DNA of 64,000 nt, taken from assembly GCF_021545335.1 (NCBI RefSeq), contig NZ_CP089312.1, forward strand, positions 7,254,001-7,318,000. The letters run 5' to 3'. The first letter of the stretch is position 1. Every line of letters begins with the position of its first letter. A model generated the notes under the pieces. It was not told the origin of the DNA. It saw only the letters and a program-made list of their open reading frames with translations, and searched no databases. A program made the position numbers and the translations under genes. Source of the DNA: Streptomyces sp. GQFP. Lineage in GTDB: Bacteria > Actinomycetota > Actinomycetes > Streptomycetales > Streptomycetaceae. Shown piece by piece: positions 52,548 to 60,621 of this stretch.

Positions 52548-53183
52548 ATGAGGGGCTCGGAGAAGAGGATCGCCGTGCTGGACGCGCTGCGTGAGCACGA
52601 GCGAGGCGCGCAGGAGGCGTGGGTGCTGGACGATGCGGTGCCCGTGTCCCTCCAGCGGAGTGCGGAGGCTGCGGTGCGCGAAGGACTGGTCGAATTGGCC
52701 GGCAGGGGGATCCGCGCCGAACTCTCCGTCCTCACCTCCCGGCCGGTGCGCTGGGCGGCGCGATTGACCCCTCATGGTCGCGACGCTCTCGCGTACGCTC
52801 ATGCCTGCCCGCTGGAAGTGTCCGATGGGCCTCAACCCGGTCCGGGTGAACGGCTGGTGGAACTGCGCCCGGCCCAGATGCGTGCGGTGCGCGTCTTCGT
52901 CGGCCTCGCCCGCGCACTGGCTACTGCCCCGGCCGACGGGCTCGTCGAGCGCGTGCACGCCGCGTCCTTCAGCCGGGCGGACAACCGCTGGCGGCTGTGC
53001 CTGAACGACAGGCAGATCGCCTCGGTCGCCTACGGGCTCTACCTGCACCGGCTCAGCGGTTCCGAGGCCGAGGCCAACCGCTTTGCCCGCGACTACGGTG
53101 TCGCCTACCGGCCCTCCCCGGACGGCGGCACGCCGGTTTTGGTCGTCCTCGGGCAACTCGCCAGCCGCTCAGCGGGCGCGTGA
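52548..53183 (+). CDS. Winged-helix-like Streptomyces protein (possibly DUF6417)
   Basis: 211 aa from ATG at 52548. Reads RIAVLDALREHERGAQEAWVLDDAVP, RSAEAAVREGLVEL, then RAELSVLTSRPVRWAARLT and a C-terminal SVAYGLYLHRLSGSE. This pattern is recalled from a small Streptomyces family (DUF6417-like), with moderate certainty. Could be DNA-binding. Confidence 0.55.
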   Translation: MRGSEKRIAVLDALREHERGAQEAWVLDDAVPVSLQRSAEAAVREGLVELAGRGIRAELSVLTSRPVRWAARLTPHGRDALAYAHACPLEVSDGPQPGPGERLVELRPAQMRAVRVFVGLARALATAPADGLVERVHAASFSRADNRWRLCLNDRQIASVAYGLYLHRLSGSEAEANRFARDYGVAYRPSPDGGTPVLVVLGQLASRSAGA

Positions 53184-53279
53184 GTCGAGGCAGAACTTGA
53201 CGACCGAAACCCTGCCAATTGCCGGGCTCGCCTACGCCGGGCCGTTGCTCGACATCGCCCCTGACGATGCACACCGTAT

Positions 53280-54158
53280 TCAGGAGCGAGCAGCGGAGGG
53301 CGGCGGAGGCGGCACCTCCTCTGCTGCGGGACGGTGGGCCCGCTCCAGCGACCGCACCCACGCGGGAACCCCCTCGCCCATGCCCATGGTGGCCAGTGAC
53401 CGCTCGCGACGGGGCTCGATGACCTGGCCGCTCTCGTTGGCGTACAGAGTCTCCGCGCCTGCGATACCGGACCACCACACCGGCGCGGGCCACGTCGTGT
53501 ACCGGTACTCGAAAGAGACCGACTCCACGCGCAGCAACTGGGCGTCGGGAGCGGCCCAGTCGGTCAGGACGTTCCCGCCGTGCCAACGGGCGTAAGGCTG
53601 GTGGCCGTCGACGAAGCGCACCTTGACGTTTCTGACCGTCTCCACCGTGCGGGCGCCGTCAGGCCCCATCCACAACTCACCCCAGGACGCCACGACCTCG
53701 GCGACCTCGATGGCGTCATTGTGCAGCGGGTACCGGCCGTAGCGAGGGTCGTCCTCGGGGCGGTAGGTGACCTCGTACCGTTCGCCGCCCGGGACTGATC
53801 CGCGTGACCGACCGTCCTTGAGCGGGCCCTGTACGTGCACCGCGGCAAGGTGAGGTACGCGATCGGACCAGGTGGCGAAGATCCACCGGCCCAGCTCCCA
53901 GGGGGAGCAGTTTCCCGTCAGGGAGTCGTCCAGCTTGTTCAGGTACTGGTGGGCCAGCTCGGCGTCGACCCAGGTGTCGAACTCGGCCAGAGCGGTGTGC
54001 ACCGCGACCGATTCGTCCTCGGTGAGGTTGTCCTTCGCCACGACCTCCAGCCGTACCGTCCACCGGTGTCCGTGCGGATGGTGGCATTCGTGCCAGGACG
54101 GCAGTCCCTGCTGGCTGTGGACCGCGGTGAACTCGCCTTCGCGGGTCAACGTCATCAT
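53280..54158 (-). CDS. QueD/PTPS-like protein with C-terminal extension
   Basis: 292 aa from ATG at 54158. N-terminal ~110 residues have the 6-pyruvoyl-tetrahydropterin synthase/QueD signatures: FTAVHSQ (His14), WHECHHPHGHRW (Cys25, His29, His31 for zinc and catalysis), LAHQYLNK and SPWELGRWIF. The C-terminal 180 residues (GERYEVTYRPEDDPRYGRYP, SVSFEYRYTTWPAPVWW) are not part of QueD and are unassigned. Might make a pterin or 7-deazaguanine precursor or be a repurposed fold. Confidence 0.7.
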   Translation of the reverse strand: MMTLTREGEFTAVHSQQGLPSWHECHHPHGHRWTVRLEVVAKDNLTEDESVAVHTALAEFDTWVDAELAHQYLNKLDDSLTGNCSPWELGRWIFATWSDRVPHLAAVHVQGPLKDGRSRGSVPGGERYEVTYRPEDDPRYGRYPLHNDAIEVAEVVASWGELWMGPDGARTVETVRNVKVRFVDGHQPYARWHGGNVLTDWAAPDAQLLRVESVSFEYRYTTWPAPVWWSGIAGAETLYANESGQVIEPRRERSLATMGMGEGVPAWVRSLERAHRPAAEEVPPPPPSAARS

Positions 54159-54616
54159 CGGCTTCTCCCAAGGGACTTCAACCAGGCACGGCCCGAACGA
54201 GTCTGTAGGACTGGCGCGTTGTGGGCGTCTCAGAGCAGTTCGTCGACACCCCTCTCACAGACGGTAGACGATCAGCACGCCGCCGCGGTGATCAAGTGGC
54301 GAACGTGGCCGGAAGGCGGAGCGCCGCCCCGGGCCCTGTACCTGCAAGCTCTCATGAGGTGGAGGACTGCTGGTCCCTGCCTGCGGCTGCCGTGGCGTCG
54401 ATCAGCAGGCCAACGGCTGACGAGCGTGGACGGCGGCGAGGGCCGAGAAGCGGGAGGGCAGGCTTCTGCGGGATCAGGCGCCAGGGGACCGGCAGGAATC
54501 CGCCTCGCAGGCTGAAGCGTGAGCACCGCGGCGATCCAGCCTCTGAGCTTCGCCTTCGGGCTGAACGCCTGGGCAAGGGCCCGCGCCGCGCCGACGGGAT
54601 CGGGCAGACTGCCCCC
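54159..54616. other. Intergenic region between divergent genes
   Basis: About 458 bases. Plus and minus frames here are low-complexity and have no supported start. Nothing recognised. Confidence 0.35.
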
Positions 54617-55177
54617 ATGGGGGTTCTCATCCAGCAGCTGGAGACGGCAGCACACATCTTGGGATCGGCCGGCGACCTTGTTCAGGTTCATGTCGTGTGT
54701 GAACTCGGTGAGCAGCCCTTCGTCCGTCTGCACACCCCGCATCAGCTGGCCGTGGCCGATCAGCGTTCCGCCGTCGACCGTGTTGCCGCCGTGCTGGGTG
54801 AGGTCCCCTTGCTCCAGCCGGTCTTCACCGGCCGTCACGGCGCTTCGGTGCGCGGTGTCCGCGAGGGTGTGGAGATCGTGGCGGTGACGAATGCCGCGAT
54901 CCCCGACAGCGTTCTTCCGCAGCGGACCACCACCACGCACGGGACCATCGCGGTACTGAGGGCCGTTGTCCCATGGGCCTGTAACGTCGAAGCGCATGTG
55001 CACACGCTGGCCGTCCATGACCTGTCCACCCGGTACAGCGTGGCCGTCGACGTGACGGACGGCGAGGCTGCGGAGGCGGTCTTGGCCGGGCTGGTGCGGG
55101 ACAAGCCCCGGGGGCGTGCCCGAAGGGCGCTGCTGCCGACCGGCCACTCCCTCACTGTGAGGGTGATCAGCCTATGA
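54617..55177 (+). CDS. Hypothetical protein
   Basis: 186 aa from ATG at 54617. Alternating strand/helix look (LVQVHVVCELGEQPFVRLHTP, VEIVAVTNAAIPDSVLPQRT, SVAVDVTDGEAAEAVLAGLV). Longer upstream frame has poor codon use. Not recognised. Confidence 0.55.
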   Translation: MGVLIQQLETAAHILGSAGDLVQVHVVCELGEQPFVRLHTPHQLAVADQRSAVDRVAAVLGEVPLLQPVFTGRHGASVRGVREGVEIVAVTNAAIPDSVLPQRTTTTHGTIAVLRAVVPWACNVEAHVHTLAVHDLSTRYSVAVDVTDGEAAEAVLAGLVRDKPRGRARRALLPTGHSLTVRVISL

Positions 55178-55449
55178 CGGCCCTGGGCAGACGGACCGTA
55201 CACGGCCTCAGCACCGGTGCCGGCTGTACGGGACAGCCGGTCTGGCAGGGGGCGACTGCTATGACCGGCTCTTGTGATGGTCCTCCGTCGGGGCCGGGTG
55301 TCAGGGAGGTGTCGCAGGGCATCGTGCTGGGCACGAGTCTGGCCATGGAACGCAGTGCGGGCGCGAGTGCGCGCTGTAGCCTGAGCCGGTTGAACTCGCC
55401 GAGCTCGGCGCCTCGTTGACATTTCATCCGACCCGCTTGGAGTCACCGT

Positions 55450-56280
55450 ATGACGGTTGTCCTGCCCCATCGGACGCTGCCGGACGAGATGGCCTACCTG
55501 CTGCCCACCACGGCGCCGGACGTGTGGCGTGCCGCCGTGGCGCGCGCCGCCCACCTTCTCGCACCGAGCTGGGATGAGCGCCCCAACGGCCTCAAGGCGC
55601 TCGCCTTCATCCTGCTCACGCTGTCGGTCGAGCGTGAGCAGCCCCCGGAGTCCATCCCTCCGGCGGCCGTAGCCGAGGCCCTGAGCGACCAGGGCGAAGA
55701 ACCGCACGAGCTGAGCCGGCGGATCGAAGCGGCCGGAACGACCGCCGGCGTCCTGGGCAACGGCTACGGTCCCGACACGCTGGACACCTTGTGGACGGAC
55801 CTGAAGAGCTGGCAGGAGGCGCCGGGCGACCCGATGGGCGACGCAGAGGGATGGCCCCCAGCGTTGTGGGCGGCCGTGGGCCGTCTGCACGAAAGGATCA
55901 GCGGTCTGGACGAGGCCGTCATCCGGCGAACGCCGGTACCCGTTCCTTCCCCCGGAGCGCTGACCATCTCGGTTGGCCGCTACGTCCAGGCTGTCGCCAC
56001 CGACGCCATCAGGCCGATCAAGTGCGACATCTGCGACGGTTGCGAAGGCGGGTCGCTGCGCGTGGACGGCCCGGCGGTCACCTTCGTGTGCGCCGAGGGG
56101 CACACCACGGCCGACCACCGGCTGGACGTCTGGCGCGTGCGCAACGCGCTCGCGTACGCCGAGCTGCCCATCGGCGCTGATGTAGCAGTCGAGCGCGACT
56201 TCCTCGTCACCAGCAGGCCCTACAGCGCACAGTCCGACCCCCGGTACCTGTCCCGCTTCACCGCCGCTCTGCTTGTGTAA
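55450..56280 (+). CDS. Hypothetical protein with CxxC cluster
   Basis: 276 aa from ATG at 55450. N-terminal VWRAAVARAAHLLAPSWDER and LKALAFILLTLSVEREQ resemble 49015 and 56512 products. Near residue 195 CDICDGCEGG and a later C form a possible zinc site. Function unknown. Confidence 0.6.
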   Translation: MTVVLPHRTLPDEMAYLLPTTAPDVWRAAVARAAHLLAPSWDERPNGLKALAFILLTLSVEREQPPESIPPAAVAEALSDQGEEPHELSRRIEAAGTTAGVLGNGYGPDTLDTLWTDLKSWQEAPGDPMGDAEGWPPALWAAVGRLHERISGLDEAVIRRTPVPVPSPGALTISVGRYVQAVATDAIRPIKCDICDGCEGGSLRVDGPAVTFVCAEGHTTADHRLDVWRVRNALAYAELPIGADVAVERDFLVTSRPYSAQSDPRYLSRFTAALLV

Positions 56281-56511
56281 CCCCCTCCCGAGCGACGAGC
56301 GGAGGCGCTGGCGTTATTGCCGGTGACGCCGACTGGGCTGAGCCCCCGTCCGGCGGCAGGGCGCTGCAACCAGGGTGGCACAGGAGCAGGTCCCGCACCG
56401 ATCTGACGCCATCGTTGCGGCCGGGCGTCCGTCTCGGCGAACGGCGCCTGCCCGGCGCGAGATCTGCTGGTCAACCTGTTGGAGCGGCCGTCGAATCGAT
56501 ACCGTGCTGCC

Positions 56512-56994
56512 ATGGGATCGAACCTGCGCACGGCAGCGGAAGAGGTTTCGGCGATCGGCCGGGACGAGCCTGGATGGGATGTCGCTGTGGCCCGGGCCGT
56601 GCGGCTCATCGAGCCGCAGTGGCTGACGAAGGAGTGGGAGTACAGGCGCCATCTCGCACTGCAGAGTCTGGCACTGATCCTGTTTGCGCTCGACTGCGAT
56701 GAGCAGCTGGACGAGCTGGCGACGCTCACCGCCCTCGCGCCGTATACGCACACGCCGGATGCCGAGTATCTGCGCACAGCGGACGCAGTGTCCGCTACGC
56801 GCGCATTGTTTGCCGAGGGCCTCCCCGACGACGGCGGACCACTCAGCCGCCTGGTCACCTCCCTGACGACACCCCAGGAGGTATGGGTGACGGTGGACCT
56901 GCCGTCGATGGAGACCCCCGACTTCCGCATGCTGCTGGCCCCCGCCCTGGAGTGGCTCCGCAGCGGGCTACCAGCAAGGCCGCAGGCAGCCTAG
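56512..56994 (+). CDS. Hypothetical protein, short relative of the 55450 product
   Basis: 160 aa from ATG at 56512. GWDVAVARAVRLIEPQWLTK and LQSLALILFALDCDEQ align with the N-terminal part of the 55450 protein. Lacks the cysteine cluster. Function unknown. Confidence 0.55.
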   Translation: MGSNLRTAAEEVSAIGRDEPGWDVAVARAVRLIEPQWLTKEWEYRRHLALQSLALILFALDCDEQLDELATLTALAPYTHTPDAEYLRTADAVSATRALFAEGLPDDGGPLSRLVTSLTTPQEVWVTVDLPSMETPDFRMLLAPALEWLRSGLPARPQAA

Positions 56995-57036
56995 AGGAGG
57001 AGAACCCGGAGGGACGGGCACACAGCGCCAGGCGGG

Positions 57037-57810
57037 TCAGCTCCACTCCGTGGGATCGTGCGGGTGTACGGAGGAGGTGGACGCGTCGGCCGGGGTGATG
57101 GCGAGCCGGTAGGTGTCGGAGAGCACGGTGGCGTCGATGCGGGTCGGCGGACGGGGCTGCAGCAGGCCGGCGGGAAAGCCTTCCGGGATATCGGTCTGCT
57201 GGTCGGCCCACCACCTGATCCAGCCATAGATCACCGACGGGTACAGGCCCACCGGCCCAGGTTCGTCGCTGCGGACCATGACCGTATAGCCGGCCGGTTC
57301 CCACACTGCGGGCGGCTGGACGCGCACCCACACCAGTGCTGAGCGACTGCTTGTCACCGCGGCCACGACCAAGGCGCCGGGAAGCGACCGCACTCTCTCC
57401 CGCAGCTCCTCCTGCGCGGCTTGCCAGCTGGGGTGCTTGCGGGCATCAGCAACGACGACGGACGCGCTCTGGACAACCGGCTCCGGAACAATCAGCGACT
57501 GGCTGGCCGGTGCCAACAGATGCCACGTCCCCTCCGCCGTCGGCGGATGCGCGCCTGCCGGCGCGTGCCAGTCCACACGGACCCGCACGACCGACTCCGC
57601 CCCGGTATCCACCTGCGTTTCCACATGCCCCGCAGCCACAGCCTCGTCCGTCGGCACATCGAGCACGCCGGGCCCCTCTCCTTGCCGCCCATGGATACCC
57701 GCCCGGTTCGGCAGATGTACTTCTCCTATCCTCCCTGCGGTGCGCAAGTCCAGTGGCCCCACGGTGATTTGCTCATCCCCGGCACTCAGCGAAGCGTGGT
57801 CTGTGACCAT
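57037..57810 (-). CDS. Hypothetical protein
   Basis: 257 aa from ATG at 57810 (GGGAGG upstream). Beta-rich N-terminal part, SVVRVRVDWHAPAGAHPP, then HPSWQAAQEELRERVRSLPG and SALVWVRVQPPAVWEPAGYT. Not recognised. It overlaps the next minus gene by 25 nt. Confidence 0.5.
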   Translation of the reverse strand: MVTDHASLSAGDEQITVGPLDLRTAGRIGEVHLPNRAGIHGRQGEGPGVLDVPTDEAVAAGHVETQVDTGAESVVRVRVDWHAPAGAHPPTAEGTWHLLAPASQSLIVPEPVVQSASVVVADARKHPSWQAAQEELRERVRSLPGALVVAAVTSSRSALVWVRVQPPAVWEPAGYTVMVRSDEPGPVGLYPSVIYGWIRWWADQQTDIPEGFPAGLLQPRPPTRIDATVLSDTYRLAITPADASTSSVHPHDPTEWS

Positions 57811-58202
57811 GACCTGACTGCCTCCCAGAGGGGCCGGGGCGACCGGATCACACCTCGAACTCGCTTGTGAGCGTCCGGAGTGCTGAGGTGTGGCGGCTGA
57901 CCGGGCCGATCTGTCGCGCAACGGGCGGCGGCGACCGGATTGCATCCGGCTGCTGCGCCGGGGCCCGACAGTGATGCCCAGGCAATGGCACCGAGGTGCT
58001 CCACGTGATCGTTTTCTCGCTGCTGTCGGGCGTGAAGGTCCTCAAGGCCGAAAGCAGAGAAGGGCAGCGGCGCGTGCCGTGGCCCCATCCGACGCAGCAG
58101 CCGCTGTGCTTGATCGGAGTCGGCCCCACTGTGGGCATAAGTGATCGTGACGGGCTCGACGAGGAGCTGGACGTGTCCCTCGCCGACCGTTCCGGTGCTC
58201 AC
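57786..58202 (-). CDS. Hypothetical protein
   Basis: 138 aa from GTG at 58202 overlapping the stop of the upstream gene (GTGA). VQLLVEPVTITYAHSGADSD and RQQRENDHVEHLGAIAW are visible. Not recognised. Coupling supports it. Confidence 0.45.
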   Translation of the reverse strand: MSTGTVGEGHVQLLVEPVTITYAHSGADSDQAQRLLRRMGPRHAPLPFSAFGLEDLHARQQRENDHVEHLGAIAWASLSGPGAAAGCNPVAAARCATDRPGQPPHLSTPDAHKRVRGVIRSPRPLWEAVRSWSQTTLR

Positions 58203-58843
58203 CGGACGCCACCCAGCGGGATCTCCGCCAGAGTCTGCCAGGTGATGGTCTTCTCAGTGTCGTTGGCGACGACGTCGACCAGCGTGATGCACTCGATGTG
58301 CAGGGGGGCGTGACTGGGACGGACACGCCGGACGCGTCGGTGTATCTGGTGGAAGTGGTCCAGGGTGACCTCGGCTGTGGCGTACGACTCCGTCAGGTGG
58401 AGCACTCCGGTCTCGTATGCCGTCGCGTCGGCCCCATAAACGACCTCGAAGGCGCGGGTGGCTGCGGTGCGCAGCGTGTTCAGCGGCCCGTCCGGCCCAA
58501 GGTCAAAAAGAATCCCGGTGGGGTACGCCAGGGGACTGCCAGCCGTGATGGAGAACGGGGCGATGGAGCGCATCTGCCGGGCCAACTCGGCGACGAGGGC
58601 CTGCCGTTCGGCTTCCGGGACATCGTGGGCGGCTATTGAACTCAGCTGGTAGAGCGTGATGTGAAACCACTCGTTGGCGACGTGGGTGAGCGGGTCGTCC
58701 CTGGTTGCCTCACGGACACCGCGGATGAGTTCGGAGAGTTCCGGATTGCGGCCGAGATCGACGGTGACGTAGGCGTGGAGCAAAGACGGCGTGCGACCGG
58801 CTTCCCATAAGTCTTTGCCCTGCTGAAATGTGAACGGCTTCAT
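58199..58843 (-). CDS. 2H-phosphoesterase/2'-5' RNA ligase-like protein
   Basis: 214 aa from ATG at 58843. WFHITLYQL is a typical first HxT motif; the second, HIECITLV, is degenerate. The order fits the 2H fold of LigT and cyclic-phosphodiesterase relatives. Could process 2'-3' cyclic nucleotides or RNA ends. Second catalytic His-x-Thr is not canonical, so activity is uncertain. Confidence 0.65.
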   Translation of the reverse strand: MKPFTFQQGKDLWEAGRTPSLLHAYVTVDLGRNPELSELIRGVREATRDDPLTHVANEWFHITLYQLSSIAAHDVPEAERQALVAELARQMRSIAPFSITAGSPLAYPTGILFDLGPDGPLNTLRTAATRAFEVVYGADATAYETGVLHLTESYATAEVTLDHFHQIHRRVRRVRPSHAPLHIECITLVDVVANDTEKTITWQTLAEIPLGGVR

Positions 58844-58921
58844 GATGAGTCAACGTACCGACGCGACCTCCAAGTCTGAGGGGGAAAAGCGATGTTGGTC
58901 CTGCAGGGCTCGCGGTCAGAC

Positions 58922-60256
58922 TTACGAGAGGGCTGCCGCCCGTGTCCTCAGTTCTTGGGCTTCGGGCAGGTCGGGGAAGCGGCGGAGGCGTACGCGCATG
59001 TCCTGGATCGCAGCGCGGACTTTGACGGAGTGAACGCCGTCGGCGAAGTCGAGGAAGTCTGACCAGGTGGCCATAGCACCGTCCACATTGCCTTGGCGCA
59101 GGAGTACGCCGCTGAGGTCGGCCAGGACGATGGCGCGGGTGCGGCGCCGGTCGAGGCCGTGGATGTCGAGGGCAAGGTGAAGGTGTTCTTCGGCGGCGGT
59201 GAGGTCGCCGAGGCGGGTGTGGATCATTCCGGTTTCGTGGGCCCAGCGGCCGGGAGAGTAGTGAGCTGCCCAGGAGTCGCCGGATCCGGTGGCGGGCTTG
59301 CCGATGGCGCTCTCGGCGAGGGCGAGGTGTTGGGTGGCGAGGGTGCGGTCGTAGTCCTGGGCGGCGGCGTTGGCGAGGGTGGCGTTGTAGTACGCCACGG
59401 CGCGCGGGTTTTGCAGTGCCTTGCCGTAGTTGACGCAGGCTTCGCTGAGCTGGACGGCCTCGGCGCGGTAGCCGAGATCGATGCACTGCACGGCGAGCCC
59501 GCGGAGGGCGGTGGCGGCGAGTTCGGGGTCGCCGGCCTCGTCCGCGAGCCGGTAGGCGTGTGCGTAGTAGCCCTGGGCGATGCCCTGGAGTTCAGGAGTG
59601 TCGCCTTCGTCCTGCGCCATCCAGCCTGCGAGGTGGGCGAGCTGGGATGTGGCGGCGAACAAGGCTCGGCCCGTGGCTTCGGTGTACTTGCCGTTCAGCC
59701 AGGGGGCGACGTCTTCGGTGAGGTAGCGCACGGCGAGGTGGCGGGCGTGGCCGCCGCCGAGTTCGGAGGCGGAGTCGCCGAGGGTCTTGACCATGACCTT
59801 GATGGCTTCGACCTCGCCCCGGCCGACCCGCACGGCGTTGGCCGGCGTTCTGGTGACGCGGCGGGTGATGCTTTCGGGGTCGGGCAGGCCGAGGGCCGCG
59901 AGAGCATAGCCGCTGGACGCGGTGAGGAAGTTCCGGCGGTCCACGTCGAGGTCGTTCCTTCCCAACTCAATGACTGAGGCCACGGTATCGGCGTGGGGCG
60001 GTGCTGGTGCGGCGGATTGGCGGATGACGGTCGCGTCAGGATCGAGATCGAGGACACGGGCGACGTGGGGCCACCAGTAGTCGGGCGTGCGTTCGCCGGT
60101 CATCCATTTGCGGGCGTACTGGCGACCTATGCGGCCGGGCCCGCTTCCCTCTTCCTTGCCGACGGCTCGCGCCAGGTCCGTGGGGCCCCAGCCGCGTTCT
60201 TCGCAGGCCGTGCGGATCAGGTTCGCGATGGCCTGGGCGTGCGGCCTGCTCGTCAT
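58922..60256 (-). CDS. XRE regulator with TPR repeats
   Basis: 444 aa from ATG at 60256. HTH about 10-65: NLIRTACEERGWGPTDLARAV then GRQYARKWMTGERTPDYWW. RRNFLTASSGYALAALGLP follows. C-terminal two-thirds carry TPR-type helices (QLSEACVNYGKALQNPRAVA, EEHLHLALDIHGLDRRR). This Streptomyces family is often beside specialised-metabolite genes. It is divergent from the pentapeptide/P450 genes and is probably their regulator. Confidence 0.8.
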   Translation of the reverse strand: MTSRPHAQAIANLIRTACEERGWGPTDLARAVGKEEGSGPGRIGRQYARKWMTGERTPDYWWPHVARVLDLDPDATVIRQSAAPAPPHADTVASVIELGRNDLDVDRRNFLTASSGYALAALGLPDPESITRRVTRTPANAVRVGRGEVEAIKVMVKTLGDSASELGGGHARHLAVRYLTEDVAPWLNGKYTEATGRALFAATSQLAHLAGWMAQDEGDTPELQGIAQGYYAHAYRLADEAGDPELAATALRGLAVQCIDLGYRAEAVQLSEACVNYGKALQNPRAVAYYNATLANAAAQDYDRTLATQHLALAESAIGKPATGSGDSWAAHYSPGRWAHETGMIHTRLGDLTAAEEHLHLALDIHGLDRRRTRAIVLADLSGVLLRQGNVDGAMATWSDFLDFADGVHSVKVRAAIQDMRVRLRRFPDLPEAQELRTRAAALS

Positions 60257-60272
60257 CTCGTCACCCCACCCC

Positions 60273-60302
60273 TGGACTACACGGGCCTACGCAGGACTAC
60301 AT
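60273..60302. promoter_or_regulatory. Three 10-bp repeats, probable operator
   Basis: GGACTACA, GGCCTACG and GGACTACA start at 60274, 60284 and 60294, exactly 10 bp apart, one helical turn each. They lie 17 bp upstream of the XRE-TPR start, in the divergent promoter region. A likely binding site for that regulator. Confidence 0.55.
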
Positions 60303-60541
60303 CCTTCCCCCTGCCGGGGTTCGGCACCCGGCGCTTGACTGAACATCGTCCGCCTCGAACTCGGTTTCTCCAACATGAAGTTGGTCAAAGGCGGCTCCGG
60401 TTCTCGGCAGAGCGCGGCCGTCGGGTCCCGGAGCCTTTCACCCGAGAGGTCGGAGTGGCCCGAGCCCGGCGGAGCTGGTGGCGAGCAGTCACCGGCGCTG
60501 CCGCAGCTGGCGCGACGCAGTCGGACGAGAGGAGGCCAGCT

Positions 60542-60559
60542 ATGTCGTATGACCACTGA
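60542..60559 (+). CDS. Five-codon RiPP precursor gene MSYDH (biarylitide-like)
   Basis: ATG TCG TAT GAC CAC TGA encodes the pentapeptide MSYDH. GAGAGGAGG (60527-60535) lies 6 nt upstream, an ideal ribosome binding site, and no other frame in this gap is supported. Published biarylitide precursors such as MRYYH have Tyr3 and His5 cross-linked by the P450 encoded next to them. Here Tyr3 and His5 are kept, but Arg2 is Ser and residue 4 is Asp. The P450 gene follows 62 bp later, with a hairpin in between. An initiation artefact is the alternative. Confidence 0.7.
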   Translation: MSYDH

Positions 60560-60573
60560 TCCCGAGAGGTACA

Positions 60574-60603
60574 GGGGCGGGCCCTCCACGGTGGGCCCGC
60601 CCC
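60574..60603. terminator. Hairpin between pentapeptide and P450 genes
   Basis: GGGGCGGGCCC (60574-60584) pairs with GGGCCCGCCCC (60593-60603), 11 bp, 8-nt loop. Partial attenuation here would raise precursor mRNA above enzyme mRNA. Confidence 0.75.
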
Positions 60604-60621
60604 GCTCTGGAAGGACTCGCG

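Noticed and set aside
54835..56118. Long minus frame opposite 55450
   Set aside because: Arg/Gly/His-rich shadow without a ribosome binding site; plus-strand gene is better supported.
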